Shown here: positions 8,915 through 17,419 of the stretch, in pieces
Position numbering within the stretch: position 1 is the first letter of the stretch
Layout of the letters: every line of letters starts with the position of its first letter
Source of the DNA: an uncultured Pontibacter sp.
GTDB taxonomy: Bacteria; Bacteroidota; Bacteroidia; Cytophagales; Hymenobacteraceae
DNA: 64,000 nucleotides
Assembly (NCBI RefSeq): GCF_947492645.1
Contig: NZ_CANLMZ010000008.1
Coordinates: 186,001 to 250,000 of the forward strand
Direction of reading: 5' to 3'
Notes under the pieces: model-generated
The model's database searches: none
Seen by the model: only the letters and a program-made list of their open reading frames with translations
What the model was told of the DNA's origin: nothing
Translations under genes and position numbers: made by a program

Positions 8915-9987
8915 TACAGCTACGCAAGGACCTGATGCAGCTGTGGCACCAGCAACTTACCTTTAAAATTGCGGCATCATACATAGGAATTCTCCTGCTG
9001 CTCATAGTTGCGCTGCCTATACTTCCGGTAACTTACAGCCCTAACGAACTGGACCTGCAGCATACTTTTGCAAAGCCATTTACCTCAGGATCCGGTGCCC
9101 CACATTGGCTTGGTACAGATGTTTTGGGCAGGGATGTGTGGGTTAACATACTGTATGGCGCGCGATCTGCGTTTCTGATAAGTTTTCCGGTTATGCTGTT
9201 TTCTACGGGCCTCGGACTTGTTTTAGGAATAAGCGCAGGGTATTTTGGAAATACAGGCTTAAAGGTTAGCCGTGCAGCCATTGGGGTTATACTACTGGCA
9301 CTGCTATGCATAGCTTACTATGGCTTATACTTGCCGCTAAGTTTGGTAGAGACAGGACTGCCTCTAAAGTATACCTGGTACAGTTTGCTTGTGCTGCTAG
9401 TATTGCTCCTGCTGCTTTACAAAGTGGCTCTACCGCTTCTAAAAAAGTGGCGTTTTGCCGCAACCAGATTCAACCTGCCCCTCGATTATTTGGTATTGCG
9501 CCTTACAGAAGCTTTTACAAGCGTACCAAGGCTGCTGCTTATATTGGCACTTGTTTCTTTTTTACAACCATCGGTGCTGTTACTTTCCGGTATTTTCGCA
9601 GCCACTTTCTGGACCTCTACTGCACGGTTGGCAAGGGCAGAAACCTTAAAGATCAAACAATTGCCATACTTTGAAGCAGCCCATAGCCTGGGTGCGCGCC
9701 GCATGCGGTTACTTACCAAACATGCCTTACCAAACATGCTGGGCCCCATAATAGTCACGTTTACATTCAGTATAGCTGGCCTGCTGGCACTAGAGTCTAC
9801 GCTTTCGTTTTTAGGAATAGGCGTGCCGGGTACATTCGTAAGCTGGGGCAGAACTATAGCGGGCATTCGCTCCAATACGGCAGCCTGGTGGCTTGTAGTA
9901 TTTCCTGGGGCTGCACTTGCTACTACGGTGTGGGCCTTACAAACTATCAGTTACCATCTCCTTAATCATTTTGAGAGCAAAAGGTAA
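8911..9987 (+). CDS. ABC transporter permease, DppC/OppC type
   Basis: A 358-residue permease that pairs with the DppB-like protein. The LGTDVLGRDVWVNILYGAR block (residues ~64-83) is the hallmark of the OppC/DppC subfamily, and the EAAHSLGARRMRLLTKHALPN segment is the EAA loop that docks on the ATPase. The segment between the first helix groups is longer than in E. coli homologues and holds extra hydrophobic stretches. The start ATGA overlaps the upstream stop. A terminator begins within its last codons. The cognate ATPases must be encoded elsewhere. Confidence 0.9.
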   Translation: MIQLRKDLMQLWHQQLTFKIAASYIGILLLLIVALPILPVTYSPNELDLQHTFAKPFTSGSGAPHWLGTDVLGRDVWVNILYGARSAFLISFPVMLFSTGLGLVLGISAGYFGNTGLKVSRAAIGVILLALLCIAYYGLYLPLSLVETGLPLKYTWYSLLVLLVLLLLLYKVALPLLKKWRFAATRFNLPLDYLVLRLTEAFTSVPRLLLILALVSFLQPSVLLLSGIFAATFWTSTARLARAETLKIKQLPYFEAAHSLGARRMRLLTKHALPNMLGPIIVTFTFSIAGLLALESTLSFLGIGVPGTFVSWGRTIAGIRSNTAAWWLVVFPGAALATTVWALQTISYHLLNHFESKR

Positions 9988-10007
9988 CTTCGCAAATGTT
10001 ACCTTTT
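9979..10007 (+). terminator. Terminator of the peptide-transporter unit
   Basis: A 10-bp stem, AAAAGGTAAC with GTTACCTTTT, around a 9-nt loop, followed by T residues. The left arm includes the stop codon of the DppC-like gene. Confidence 0.8.
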
Positions 10008-10222
10008 TAGCTTTTTAAGCAAACTCAAATCACATCTCCCCATCTACAACACAGTAACAACAAGGTATAATTCAATAATATCATGCATTCTCTTTCGTTT
10101 TTTAAATAAATAACAGCATAATAACGCATTAATCTATGTTACTTCAGAGCGTTATATTTCCTGTATCTAGAAGTGTATACCTGTTATCATTGTATCAAAT
10201 AAGACCCCAAAACCCACGACCC

Positions 10223-10486
10223 ATGAACAGAACGTTGAACCCTTTTGCCCAGCACCCGGCAACTAATTGTTATGGTAACGCATGTATAACATTGTCGACT
10301 GCCAAGAAAACGCAGCTACAGGAAGAAGAGGTCTTTGATTTCTCGACTATAGATGGCGGTGTAATTACACACAATGCCGGTGCAACAGCTATTAGCAATG
10401 GCGCAGGAATTTTTATTGGAGAATATTTCGTAGGTGTTAGCGACAATTACCAGTCGATCAGCAACCTACCATTTGTACGCTACTAG
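10223..10486 (+). CDS. Small protein of unknown function (87 aa)
   Basis: Not recognised. The open frame extends upstream to 10136, but the ATG at 10223 (MNRTLNPFAQHPAT) gives a cleaner soluble start without the odd hydrophobic lead. The protein has two cysteines close together (NCYGNAC), an acidic patch and a Gly/Ala/Thr-rich segment, and ends NLPFVRY. It has no signal peptide and no clear domain. It is a single gene between the peptide-transporter unit and the convergent STAS-like gene. Real coding is likely but not certain. Confidence 0.5.
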   Translation: MNRTLNPFAQHPATNCYGNACITLSTAKKTQLQEEEVFDFSTIDGGVITHNAGATAISNGAGIFIGEYFVGVSDNYQSISNLPFVRY

Positions 10487-10550
10487 AACCACATTAATAG
10501 TTCTATAAACCCCTTGATAATTGGTTAGTTAATTTGTTGGTTGTTTGTGT

Positions 10551-11012
10551 TTAGATTAAGCTAAATGCTCTATAGTCCCCTCTATAGGGCATTTGCTCTT
10601 TTATAGCCTCCGGTATAAACAGCCAATCCATTGCCTCCTCCTTCTCCCGGAAGGTTCTCATCCTAAAGCCATACTGCTGCTCATAGTCGATGGCACTAAT
10701 GATGCCTGTTACAATATGCTGCTGAATAACGGTAGGGCAAGCCAGGCGCGCAAGTCTTTTTATACCTGTGCTGGCAAGCAATGGCATCACAAAAGTTCTT
10801 ACCCACTGTTCGTCGGTTATTTTAAACGCATTAGATAACCTGCTATCTACCAACAGGTAATCAATTGCTTTATCGTTTAGTATAGCGGCTATTTCTTTAA
10901 ATGCTGCTTGAATTTCTGAGGAAGGTATAGCACCGTGCCATACAGTCTCTAGCAAGCTTAGGGATGCGCTGTATTTGCAGGTATAATACGTACTTTCTAT
11001 AAAGTATGACAT
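10551..11012 (-). CDS. STAS/SpoIIAA-like domain protein
   Basis: A 153-residue soluble protein with the alternating strand/helix layout of the SpoIIAA-like/STAS proteins common in Bacteroidota. Around residues 45-60 the IDYLLVDSRLSNAFKIT stretch matches the central strand and the loop that carries the phosphorylated serine in anti-sigma antagonists. The following PLLASTGIKRLARLAC fits the next helix-strand unit. The role is presumably signalling or protein-protein regulation; no partner kinase or sigma factor is adjacent. Family placement is from pattern only. Confidence 0.55.
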   Translation of the reverse strand: MSYFIESTYYTCKYSASLSLLETVWHGAIPSSEIQAAFKEIAAILNDKAIDYLLVDSRLSNAFKITDEQWVRTFVMPLLASTGIKRLARLACPTVIQQHIVTGIISAIDYEQQYGFRMRTFREKEEAMDWLFIPEAIKEQMPYRGDYRAFSLI

Positions 11013-11181
11013 CGTTTGTTATAACACAACAGATTATACTTACGCAATAAAAAAAACTTAATCCAGCCTATTTACTATATAAAATCATACTTTTACCATA
11101 ATTAATCCTGAAAAGTCATTCATATTTACTCCTGCTCTAGTTAATACCTTGCGATATTTCTGGTTATATGTGTCTTACTAG

Positions 11182-11199
11182 ATAACTTATTTAAGTTAT
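11182..11199. promoter_or_regulatory. Inverted repeat 1 upstream of umuD
   Basis: Perfect 7-bp arms ATAACTT/AAGTTAT with a 4-bp spacer, 84-101 bp before the umuD start. Candidate operator; see the second repeat at 11213-11229, whose centre lies about 30 bp away (near three helical turns). Confidence 0.4.
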
Positions 11200-11212
11200 A
11201 GCAGTATACTTT

Positions 11213-11229
11213 TACTAATTTTATTAGTA
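11213..11229. promoter_or_regulatory. Inverted repeat 2 upstream of umuD
   Basis: Perfect 7-bp arms TACTAAT/ATTAGTA with a 3-bp spacer, 54-70 bp before the umuD start. Its position fits repression of umuDC, possibly by a LexA-like or S24 self-cleaving repressor. The binding protein is unknown. Confidence 0.45.
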
Positions 11230-11282
11230 TTAAATATTATAAATAAAGTATATTGCAGCCATAAAACTAAAATGAATAGTAA

Positions 11283-11759
11283 ATGATACTCGAAACTGTA
11301 ATGCGAAACGCCAATGGTACTGTTTTCGGGAAAGCATATTACCCTGACCTGGAAGATGATATAGAACTGACATTGTTCGGGAACAGGGTTCCCTGTGGCT
11401 TTCCGTCGCCTGCTGCAGATTATATAGAGGAAACCATTAACCTGAACAAGCACCTTATCCGTAACCCTTCCTCCACTTATTTTATTAAAGCCAGCGGCGA
11501 GTCTATGCGCGAGGCCAGCATCCGGGATACAGACCTGCTGATAATAGATAAATCCATCAAGGTAAAACATGGATACCCCATTGTGTGCTGGTACAACGGG
11601 GGGTTTACTATAAAGACCTATCGGAAAGAAAACGGCAAAATATACCTTGAGCCTGCCAACCCTGCCTATGAAAAAGTAGAAATAACAGAGGGCATGGATT
11701 TTACTTTCTGGGGTGTAGTGTCTTATTCTATCCATAACTGCCTGAGCAAATTAAGATGA
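11283..11759 (+). CDS. umuD: UmuD-like S24 peptidase, translesion polymerase V subunit
   Basis: A 158-residue LexA/UmuD-type self-processing protein. The cleavage site Cys-Gly lies in VPCGFPSPA near residue 39. The catalytic serine is in [10 protein letters not shown] and the general-base lysine in GGFTIKTY. After RecA-stimulated self-cleavage the truncated form joins UmuC as DNA polymerase V for synthesis across lesions. It overlaps umuC by 4 bp (ATGA), so the pair is coupled. The second ATG (MRNANG) seven codons in is an alternative start. SOS control is likely from family knowledge; the paired inverted repeats upstream are the visible candidates. Confidence 0.93.
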   Translation: MILETVMRNANGTVFGKAYYPDLEDDIELTLFGNRVPCGFPSPAADYIEETINLNKHLIRNPSSTYFIKASGESMREASIRDTDLLIIDKSIKVKHGYPIVCWYNGGFTIKTYRKENGKIYLEPANPAYEKVEITEGMDFTFWGVVSYSIHNCLSKLR

Positions 11760-13018
11760 TAGCCCTGGTAGACTGTAATAACTTTTATGCATCCTGTGAG
11801 CGCGTATTTAACCCGGCACTCAGAAACAGGCCTGTGGTGGTGCTAAGCAACAATGATGGCTGTGTTATTGCCCGGTCCGCGGAAACAAAGGCCCTTGGTA
11901 TAAAAATGGGCGCGCCATACTTTATGATAAAAGAGCAGGTAAAGCAACATAACATTGCGGTATTTAGCAGTAACTATACTTTGTATGGCGATATGAGCAA
12001 CCGGGTAATGAAAACCCTTGCCGAATTTACCCCTAACCTGGAAGTGTACAGCATTGATGAGTCTTTCCTGGACTTAGGCCATTTCTACAACAAAAACCTG
12101 CACCAATATGCCCAGGAGATTAAGGATACTATACTTAGCTGGACTGGCATACCTGTAGGCATCGGTGTTGCCAAAACAAAAACCCTTGCCAAAATTGCCA
12201 ATAGGCTGGCAAAAAAAAGTAGCAAGGCGATGGGCATATTAGTATTACAGGAGCCAAGACATATAGAGGTAGCCTTGAAAAGAACGGCTGTGGAGGATAT
12301 TTGGGGCATTGGCAGGCAGCATGCCAAACTGCTTAAAAGCCATAACATTGCTACAGCCTACGACCTGGCCCGCCAAAGTGATGCCTGGGTAAGGAAAAAC
12401 CTAACAGTAGTAGGCCTCAGAATGGTAAAAGAGCTGCGCGGCGAGCCGTGCCTGGACCTGGAAAAAATTAGCCCGGCCAAGCAAAACATCTGCACCTCCA
12501 GAAGCTTTGGCCGCCCTGTAAAAGCACTCAGCGACTTGCAGGAGGCAACGGCTCTTTATGCTTCGAAATGTGCATACAAGCTGCGTAAGCAAGGCAGTTG
12601 CGCGAGTGTGGTTTCTGTCTTTATCACTACCAACAGCTTTGCCGACACCAAACAGTACTATAATTCCAAAACCATACACATCCCCACTCCCACCAACAGC
12701 GATTTACACCTGATACAGTATGCTAACCTGGCGCTGAGCAGTATTTATGAGGAAGGGTATATTTATAAAAAGTGCGGAGTAATCGTTTCGGATCTTGCAC
12801 CTGAAACCGCCCTGCAGTTAGACCTGTTTGACGGGCCAGAAACCGGAAAGCACAAAGACTTGATGCACACACTAGACAACCTGAATAAAAGGTATGGACA
12901 GGCTATAGTGAAATCGGCAGCGCAAGGATCAAACAAAGCAAGCTGGCTTTTAAGAAAAGAGCATATCTCGCCCTGCTATACTACCAGGCTAAGCGATGTA
13001 ATTACAGCAAGGTTATAG
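11756..13018 (+). CDS. umuC: Y-family DNA polymerase V catalytic subunit UmuC
   Basis: A 420-residue Y-family polymerase. Motif [17 protein letters not shown] carries the first metal-binding Asp; [10 protein letters not shown] holds the catalytic Asp-Glu pair; [19 protein letters not shown] and the helix-hairpin-helix segment [16 protein letters not shown] follow. The C-terminal DUF4113-type tail with [16 protein letters not shown] is characteristic of UmuC rather than DinB. It carries out error-prone translesion synthesis with UmuD'. A terminator follows directly. Bacteroidota umuDC pairs are often on mobile DNA, and integrase debris begins 90 bp downstream. Confidence 0.95.
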   Translation: MIALVDCNNFYASCERVFNPALRNRPVVVLSNNDGCVIARSAETKALGIKMGAPYFMIKEQVKQHNIAVFSSNYTLYGDMSNRVMKTLAEFTPNLEVYSIDESFLDLGHFYNKNLHQYAQEIKDTILSWTGIPVGIGVAKTKTLAKIANRLAKKSSKAMGILVLQEPRHIEVALKRTAVEDIWGIGRQHAKLLKSHNIATAYDLARQSDAWVRKNLTVVGLRMVKELRGEPCLDLEKISPAKQNICTSRSFGRPVKALSDLQEATALYASKCAYKLRKQGSCASVVSVFITTNSFADTKQYYNSKTIHIPTPTNSDLHLIQYANLALSSIYEEGYIYKKCGVIVSDLAPETALQLDLFDGPETGKHKDLMHTLDNLNKRYGQAIVKSAAQGSNKASWLLRKEHISPCYTTRLSDVITARL

Positions 13019-13030
13019 ACCAATTTTAAG

Positions 13031-13062
13031 AATGCAGGTGATTTAGCAGCCCTGCATTTTTT
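13031..13062 (+). terminator. Terminator of umuDC
   Basis: 8-bp stem AATGCAGG/CCTGCATT with a 12-nt loop and a trailing T6 run, 13 bp after the umuC stop. Confidence 0.75.
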
Positions 13063-13107
13063 ACATAAAGCAAAAGGAAACGCAGCAAAGTACCTGCAGC
13101 CCAAAGG

Positions 13108-13242
13108 TTAGATCCTCCTTTTAAACTTGTCGTTAATAACCCCGACCAGCCTGCTTACCTTCAGCATCCGCTCCAAGATTGTTCTATATTGGCTAGCGCT
13201 GAAATCCCTTGCAACACGCACCTTCTTCTGCACTAAGTGCAT
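13108..13242 (-). pseudogene. Fragment of a tyrosine integrase N-terminal domain
   Basis: Translating the minus strand gives a 44-codon frame whose QKKVRVARDFSASQYRT and later INDKF align with QKKVRLIRDFNINQFST and INSKL of the integrase at 14823-15932. This is the SAM-like/arm-type N-terminal domain. Nothing of the catalytic domain follows; a stop closes the frame at 13108. It is a decayed sister copy of the neighbouring integrase, and marks an older insertion right after umuDC. Confidence 0.65.
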
Positions 13243-13529
13243 ACTACAAGTACCTATTTTTACCCCACTATACACTTAAAAAACCGCATTGTTAGTTTAG
13301 AAACAAACATAAGTGCATACTTTGCTATTTTCACCTTCCTTTTTTATACCTGCCCCTGCCACCATAACCTTACCACAACTAAACCTAACCTCCAAAATAA
13401 AAATATTACAATAAATTCGTAACATCTAATACATGTTTACAGCTTTATCACAATCCCAATACAAATATTTAATAGTAAATAAGATATATTCATAAAATGT
13501 ATCACAATTTTAAGCTACTACACTAAGGC
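13243..13529. other. AT-rich non-coding stretch
   Basis: Strongly AT-rich spacer between two pseudogenes. The open frame at 13237-13422 has a composition typical of non-coding AT-rich DNA and no domain. Nothing else is seen. Confidence 0.5.
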
Positions 13530-13737
13530 ATGTCTAAGGCTATCGTAACTTACAACAAATCTAAATTAGCACCTATATGGTATAAACCTAAAATCACTTA
13601 ATGCTTGGTTTGAAGATGAGGATTTTCAGAAGGAATTTGGCAACTACCGTGGTAAAGTATTAAGTCCACGCCAGGTAAAGGTAATTGTAAAGCATTTTGG
13701 GCCTTTTGAGGGTTATAATGGAGATGTAGATTTGTAA
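13530..13737 (+). pseudogene. Frameshifted DUF4248-like small gene
   Basis: An ATG at 13530 opens MSKAIVTYNKSKLAPIWYK and stops after 23 codons at a TAA. One base further along, the frame continues as LNAWFEDEDFQKEFG then GKVLSPRQVKVIVKHFGPF to a stop at 13735. Joined, the ~68 residues match the pattern of DUF4248, a small Bacteroidota protein family common on phages and conjugative elements: a K-S-LA-x(2)-Y start, a W-F helix, and an LSPRQVKVIV-H-G-P end. The break is a single extra base near 13590-13597. Either a pseudogene or a sequencing error; domain naming is from memory of the pattern. Confidence 0.55.
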
Positions 13738-13990
13738 AAGATGTGTAGTGAACGAAATTATTTATACCTCTAATTTCTGCTACCAAACCCAAACCAAACA
13801 GTCACCAAACTGGGAGCAAATTGTTAACCACCCTCATAGCAAACATAAATCTAACCAGTTTCACTACAGTTTGAAAGAGTTTTCACTAAAAAGCGCATGA
13901 GCGAGACTTACATCAAGTAAAAAGAAACACGCTACAGTATCTTCACCAGATTACCGAAGACTTTCCACCCTACTCATTTATGTCCTCCTA

Positions 13991-14030
13991 AACAAAAAGG
14001 CCTCTGAAATTACTCAGAGGCCTTTTTGTT
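13991..14030. terminator. Bidirectional terminator
   Basis: Perfect 17-bp stem (AACAAAAAGGCCTCTGA and its complement) around a 6-nt loop, with A and T tracts on both sides. It lies just past the stop of the outer-membrane protein gene on the minus strand, so it mainly serves that gene. Confidence 0.9.
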
Positions 14031-14045
14031 GAATTAGGATCCAAA

Positions 14046-14729
14046 CTATTTAAGACGGTAAGTTAAACCAACTGTAGTGTTAAATGAGTTAGATGGCTGC
14101 TTAAAGCTTTCTGTTTCTCCATCGTACTCTACTTTGTATTCTGGTTTAGTTGAAAGAACATCGAATTCAGCTCCTACTCCAAACCTGCCAAAATCATAAC
14201 GTAGTCCTCCACCAATACCAACTGCTAGTGAGCTATTCTTTGCAGCCGATTGCTCAAATTCATATGAGCCATAAGCTGTTTCTACAGAAGTAAACTTAAA
14301 TGCGGCAGACTTGTTGAAGGCTGTTCCGAAGCTACCTTTTGCATAGAGCGTAAGGTTGTTTATAGGTGCTTGCAAGTAGACATTGCCTAGTAGCATTACA
14401 GATCGCCAAGATTCAGCCTCTGCTGATTTAATGAACTCACCATCTTCACCAATGAAGGCATCGATATCAAATGGGTTGTTTCTCCATCCTAATGTAGCAC
14501 CTACTGCAATGTTCTTATGAACATCGGCGGCATAAGCCAAAGAAACCAATGCGCCCGTTTTTGCATAACCAGCTTCATCGTCACTTTCTTTCGTGCTTTT
14601 AAATACACCTGTAGGGCTAGCAGCACCAATGTTTAAAGTGAATCTGTGGTTCGTTTCGCTGAGGCCCTGTGCTTTTGCAGCTGTAAAACCAAGGCAACCT
14701 AATGCCGCAACGAGTAATAATTTTTTCAT
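14046..14729 (-). CDS. Outer-membrane beta-barrel protein
   Basis: A 227-residue protein with a clear signal peptide (MKKLLLVAALGCLGFTAAKAQ). The mature part alternates hydrophobic and polar residues in strand-length blocks and ends with TTVGLTYRLK, the usual closing beta-strand with a terminal aromatic/basic signal for the BAM complex. This is the OmpW/OMP_b-brl-like porin family of Bacteroidota. Function is unknown; such proteins are small pores or structural barrels. It lies between mobile-element remnants and the integrase at 14823, so it may be cargo of the left-hand element. Confidence 0.8.
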   Translation of the reverse strand: MKKLLLVAALGCLGFTAAKAQGLSETNHRFTLNIGAASPTGVFKSTKESDDEAGYAKTGALVSLAYAADVHKNIAVGATLGWRNNPFDIDAFIGEDGEFIKSAEAESWRSVMLLGNVYLQAPINNLTLYAKGSFGTAFNKSAAFKFTSVETAYGSYEFEQSAAKNSSLAVGIGGGLRYDFGRFGVGAEFDVLSTKPEYKVEYDGETESFKQPSNSFNTTVGLTYRLK

Positions 14730-14822
14730 AAAAGTGGAATGATTAAATAATTAAAAGTTTGTTTTTTCTAAAAGTTGTGCAAAATACAGGTCATATATTT
14801 AACATCTAAGATATTTAATATA

Positions 14823-15932
14823 CTACTTGCCAAATTCTGGAAACTTCCGGTATACCTCCCCTTTTCTTATCTGCCCCAACTTTACCATGTAATTATAGGT
14901 CTGGTCAAGTGAAGTATGGCCGTTCTGCTCCTTTATGGCTATTAAATCCTTGGTGGCCTGGTACAAATTGATGTTGCCGGTGTGCTTGTAGCCATATAAA
15001 GTATACTCCTGGTATGTCATTCCCAATTCCTCCAGCACGGCTCTGTGCCGCAGGTAAAAGTATATCTTGCCGACATGCTCCGTGCCTGGTACGCCCTCCC
15101 TTGTAAATATAAAGTGTTCAGGCGGGTACGAACGCAGCTTATGTTCCTGTATCAGTTTCTCTAATGCAGGAGGAATGAAAGCATGTCGCCCTACTCCTAC
15201 CTTAGATCGGCTTGCCGGTATAAAGATCGTTTCTTCCAGTATATCCTTTACCTGCAACAGCCGCAGCTCACGCGCAGGCCGTGCAGCGGTGTAATAAAGA
15301 AAGTTGATAAACAGATAAAGCTGCTTGTCTCCCTTTTTTAGTATGTGCTTCTTTATCTGCTTTAGTTGCTCATTAGAGAAGGGCACATGCTTATTCGTAT
15401 GCACCTTTTTCTTTTTGATGATCTTCTGTACTGGGTTGTGCTTCTTCTTGATAGCGCCATCCTCCACCAGCGCATTGTAAATCCTGTTCAGGTTAGTATG
15501 ATAGTTGTTATAGGTTTTGTTAGCTACCCCTATTTCCTCCACTCCGTTTCTGATTACCACCTTCTCCAGTTTCAGGTAGTTAAAAAACGACTTGGCGACT
15601 TCCCCTGTAAAATCAATAACTCTTATATCCGCTATCTCCTGGCTATCCAGCCACGGGAACATCGTGTTTTTCAAGGTGCCGTAACCGGCAATGGTGTTGG
15701 GGCTAAGGGATGATTTGTTTTCGGCGATATAATTTTCAATGGCCTTTTTTAATGTCAGGCTATCTTTATTAGCCTTGGGTGCAAACGTGGTTTGTGACTT
15801 AGTTGCGGTTTTTGGGATGACGTACCCCTTTTGGAGTTTGCTGTTGATTGCTTCTATAAGCTGTGCCGCACGTTGCTTTCGCTCGCCAACCGTGCTGAAT
15901 TGATTAATGTTGAAATCACGTATAAGGCGCAC
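14823..15932 (-). CDS. Tyrosine recombinase/integrase, start missing
   Basis: A phage-type integrase with an SAM-like N-terminal domain (residues ~60-160) and a catalytic domain. The first catalytic Arg is in YTAARPARELR; box II reads YGYKHTG instead of the classical HxLRHT, as in some Bacteroidota integrases; QNGHTS gives the His, and TYNYM the nucleophilic Tyr. The listed start is GTG at 15932, but recognisable sequence (DLDGRWSVTFWVW) continues upstream in frame to a stop at 16062-16064 with no ATG, GTG or TTG, so the natural start has been lost or is unusual. It sits 174 bp from a partial tRNA-Ser copy, which is the normal place for an integrase. May be inactive. Confidence 0.8.
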   Translation of the reverse strand: MRLIRDFNINQFSTVGERKQRAAQLIEAINSKLQKGYVIPKTATKSQTTFAPKANKDSLTLKKAIENYIAENKSSLSPNTIAGYGTLKNTMFPWLDSQEIADIRVIDFTGEVAKSFFNYLKLEKVVIRNGVEEIGVANKTYNNYHTNLNRIYNALVEDGAIKKKHNPVQKIIKKKKVHTNKHVPFSNEQLKQIKKHILKKGDKQLYLFINFLYYTAARPARELRLLQVKDILEETIFIPASRSKVGVGRHAFIPPALEKLIQEHKLRSYPPEHFIFTREGVPGTEHVGKIYFYLRHRAVLEELGMTYQEYTLYGYKHTGNINLYQATKDLIAIKEQNGHTSLDQTYNYMVKLGQIRKGEVYRKFPEFGK

Positions 15933-16071
15933 CTTCTTCTGCTTCTCATCATTCCAAACCCAAAACGTGACAGACCACCTGCCATCAAGATCAGGTTTGT
16001 CCTCCCCTTTCTCGGGATGATGAGTGGGTTTTGTGCCGCGAATAGTGTCACAACCTATTCCTTAGCCATAA

Positions 16072-16105
16072 AAAAAGGCCTTACACTATGGTATAAGGCC
16101 TTTTT
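16072..16105. terminator. Hairpin next to the tRNA-Ser fragment
   Basis: 12-bp stem AAAAAGGCCTTA/TAAGGCCTTTTT around a 10-nt loop. It abuts the 24-bp tRNA 3' copy, exactly where the terminator of a minus-strand tRNA would lie. It could be the tRNA's former terminator or belong to the left element. Confidence 0.75.
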
Positions 16106-16129
16106 GCAGAGAGCAAGGGATTCGAACCC
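16106..16129 (-). repeat. Attachment-site copy of the tRNA-Ser 3' end (left end of island)
   Basis: These 24 bp are identical to 37861-37884, which are the 3' acceptor strand and T-arm half of the intact tRNA-Ser(GGA). Identity stops sharply on both sides. This is the classical footprint of site-specific integration into a tRNA 3' end and defines an island of about 21.8 kb to its right. Confidence 0.88.
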
Positions 16130-16175
16130 CATCACTAACACTTGTATATCAACACCTTACAATTATTTTCTCAGC

Positions 16176-16197
16176 CTACTCACCGAATTACGCACCG
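16176..16197 (+). repeat. Arm-type repeat, copy 1
   Basis: CTACTCACCGAATTACGCACCG. The copy at 17846-17867 matches 20 of 22 positions and related sequences lie at 37709-37758. Position just inside the attachment site fits an integrase arm-binding site. Confidence 0.5.
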
Positions 16198-16808
16198 CCT
16201 AATTTATTGCGGATTAAGCTGCAAATACTATGAATTAAATTTAATAAAATTTTTTAAACTTTTCAACTTTCCCTGGCACTAGAAAAGGCAATAGGTTATT
16301 AACATCTCATCTCATACAAAGTGTATTGTTTTTTCGTTCGATTCCCCTCTGATCTACTAAAAAGCCCTTCAGTTAATACTGAAGGGCTTTTTTATGTACT
16401 CCGGACACTATTCGTACGCTAAAGATTAAAACTGTAGCCTCTCAATCATACTCATTCCGCCCTTGCTTTTGATCAGTAAATTTAAAACATAAGTTAATTT
16501 TCATCCTGATTGGCCGCTTAAGAGTTAGTTCCTACCAACATATATAAGACCTAGACAAGTACACGATAAAGGCCAACATAGCATGGCATAGTTGACATAA
16601 GCAGGTGGAGCTAAGGGCAGAGCTACTGGAAAAGCTCATCGAAGTGGCTGAAGGGTAATTCGACTTTGAGATCTGAATAAGTCTTCACCTAAACAATCAA
16701 GTGACTGGCACCGGAAAAGAAACGAGCTTCAGCTAATCCTGCCAGCTGTTCAGATACTCTAGGTACACACTCAGAAGGGGACCTCTCCTCCCTCAAGCAA
16801 TACTTATG
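16198..16808. other. Non-coding stretch inside the left island end
   Basis: No supported gene. It holds the terminator-like hairpin at 16359-16393. A short frame near 16595-16670 (ELRAELLEKLIEVAEG) reads like a remnant of a coding region but is too short and interrupted to assign. Confidence 0.4.
16359..16393. terminator. Intrinsic terminator hairpin
   Basis: 15-bp perfect stem with a 4-nt TAAT loop, A-rich on the left and T6 on the right, so usable in both directions. No intact gene lies next to it; it may be left over from a deleted gene. Confidence 0.75.
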
Positions 16809-17417
16809 TCAAGGAATCAATCGGTCTTTACGCAGTTGAGCGAAAAGATCAAAGAATGACTCATCCGTTCGCTGATAGACAGCAAAGCCCAATTCACGGC
16901 TCATCGACATGTCGGTCATTACCTCTATTGGCCGGCCCAGGTCCAGGTCAGTATGCCAGGCAGAGGCAAGCTTGCTTAAATCAGGTTCTACTAATCCATA
17001 CCGCTTGGCAATTTTATGCCAGATATGGGCATCATTTGCAAGTTCAGTTTCCGGGGGATGAATACTCCCGTCAAAATCCAAGGCTTCTACGCAGAACCAA
17101 CTTGCAATGCGGGGCCACAACCATTTCCAATGGAAATAATCCCCATTGACTATATTAAAAGCTTCATTATGGACTGCTCCCGTAGTTGCGGCCCACACCA
17201 GCTGCTTGGCCAGCACACGGGCGTCTGTCACATCCGATAGTCCGTTCCATTGAGCGTCTGACCCAGGAAATCGGAACGGGCGATTCGTTTCCCTGCAAAT
17301 GGTGGCGTAAACAGCCAGGGTAGTCCCCAGGTTCATCTGGTTGCCTACTGCTTTTCCAATAACTGTGTGCGGGCGGTGAATGCTCCAGGTAAAGCCATTT
17401 CGCTCAGCATCGGCTCC
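16809..17417 (-). pseudogene. 5'-truncated NAD-dependent epimerase/reductase (PRISE-like SDR)
   Basis: From residue ~44 of the open frame (AERNGFTWSIHRPHTVIG) to the stop the sequence matches the C-terminal ~200 residues of PRISE-type short-chain reductases (progesterone 5-beta-reductase/iridoid synthase-like). The open frame extends further right to 17537, but that part is antisense to the AraC remnant and has no SDR similarity. Missing are the Rossmann nucleotide-binding start and the region of the catalytic Lys/Tyr, so the product cannot be an enzyme. The break lies near 17408-17417, head to head with a similarly truncated AraC gene. Confidence 0.75.
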
Positions 17418-17419
17418 CC

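Noticed and set aside
13237..13422. 61-codon plus-strand ORF after umuDC
   Set aside because: Composition is that of AT-rich spacer; no start context or domain, and it overlaps the start of the integrase remnant on the other strand.
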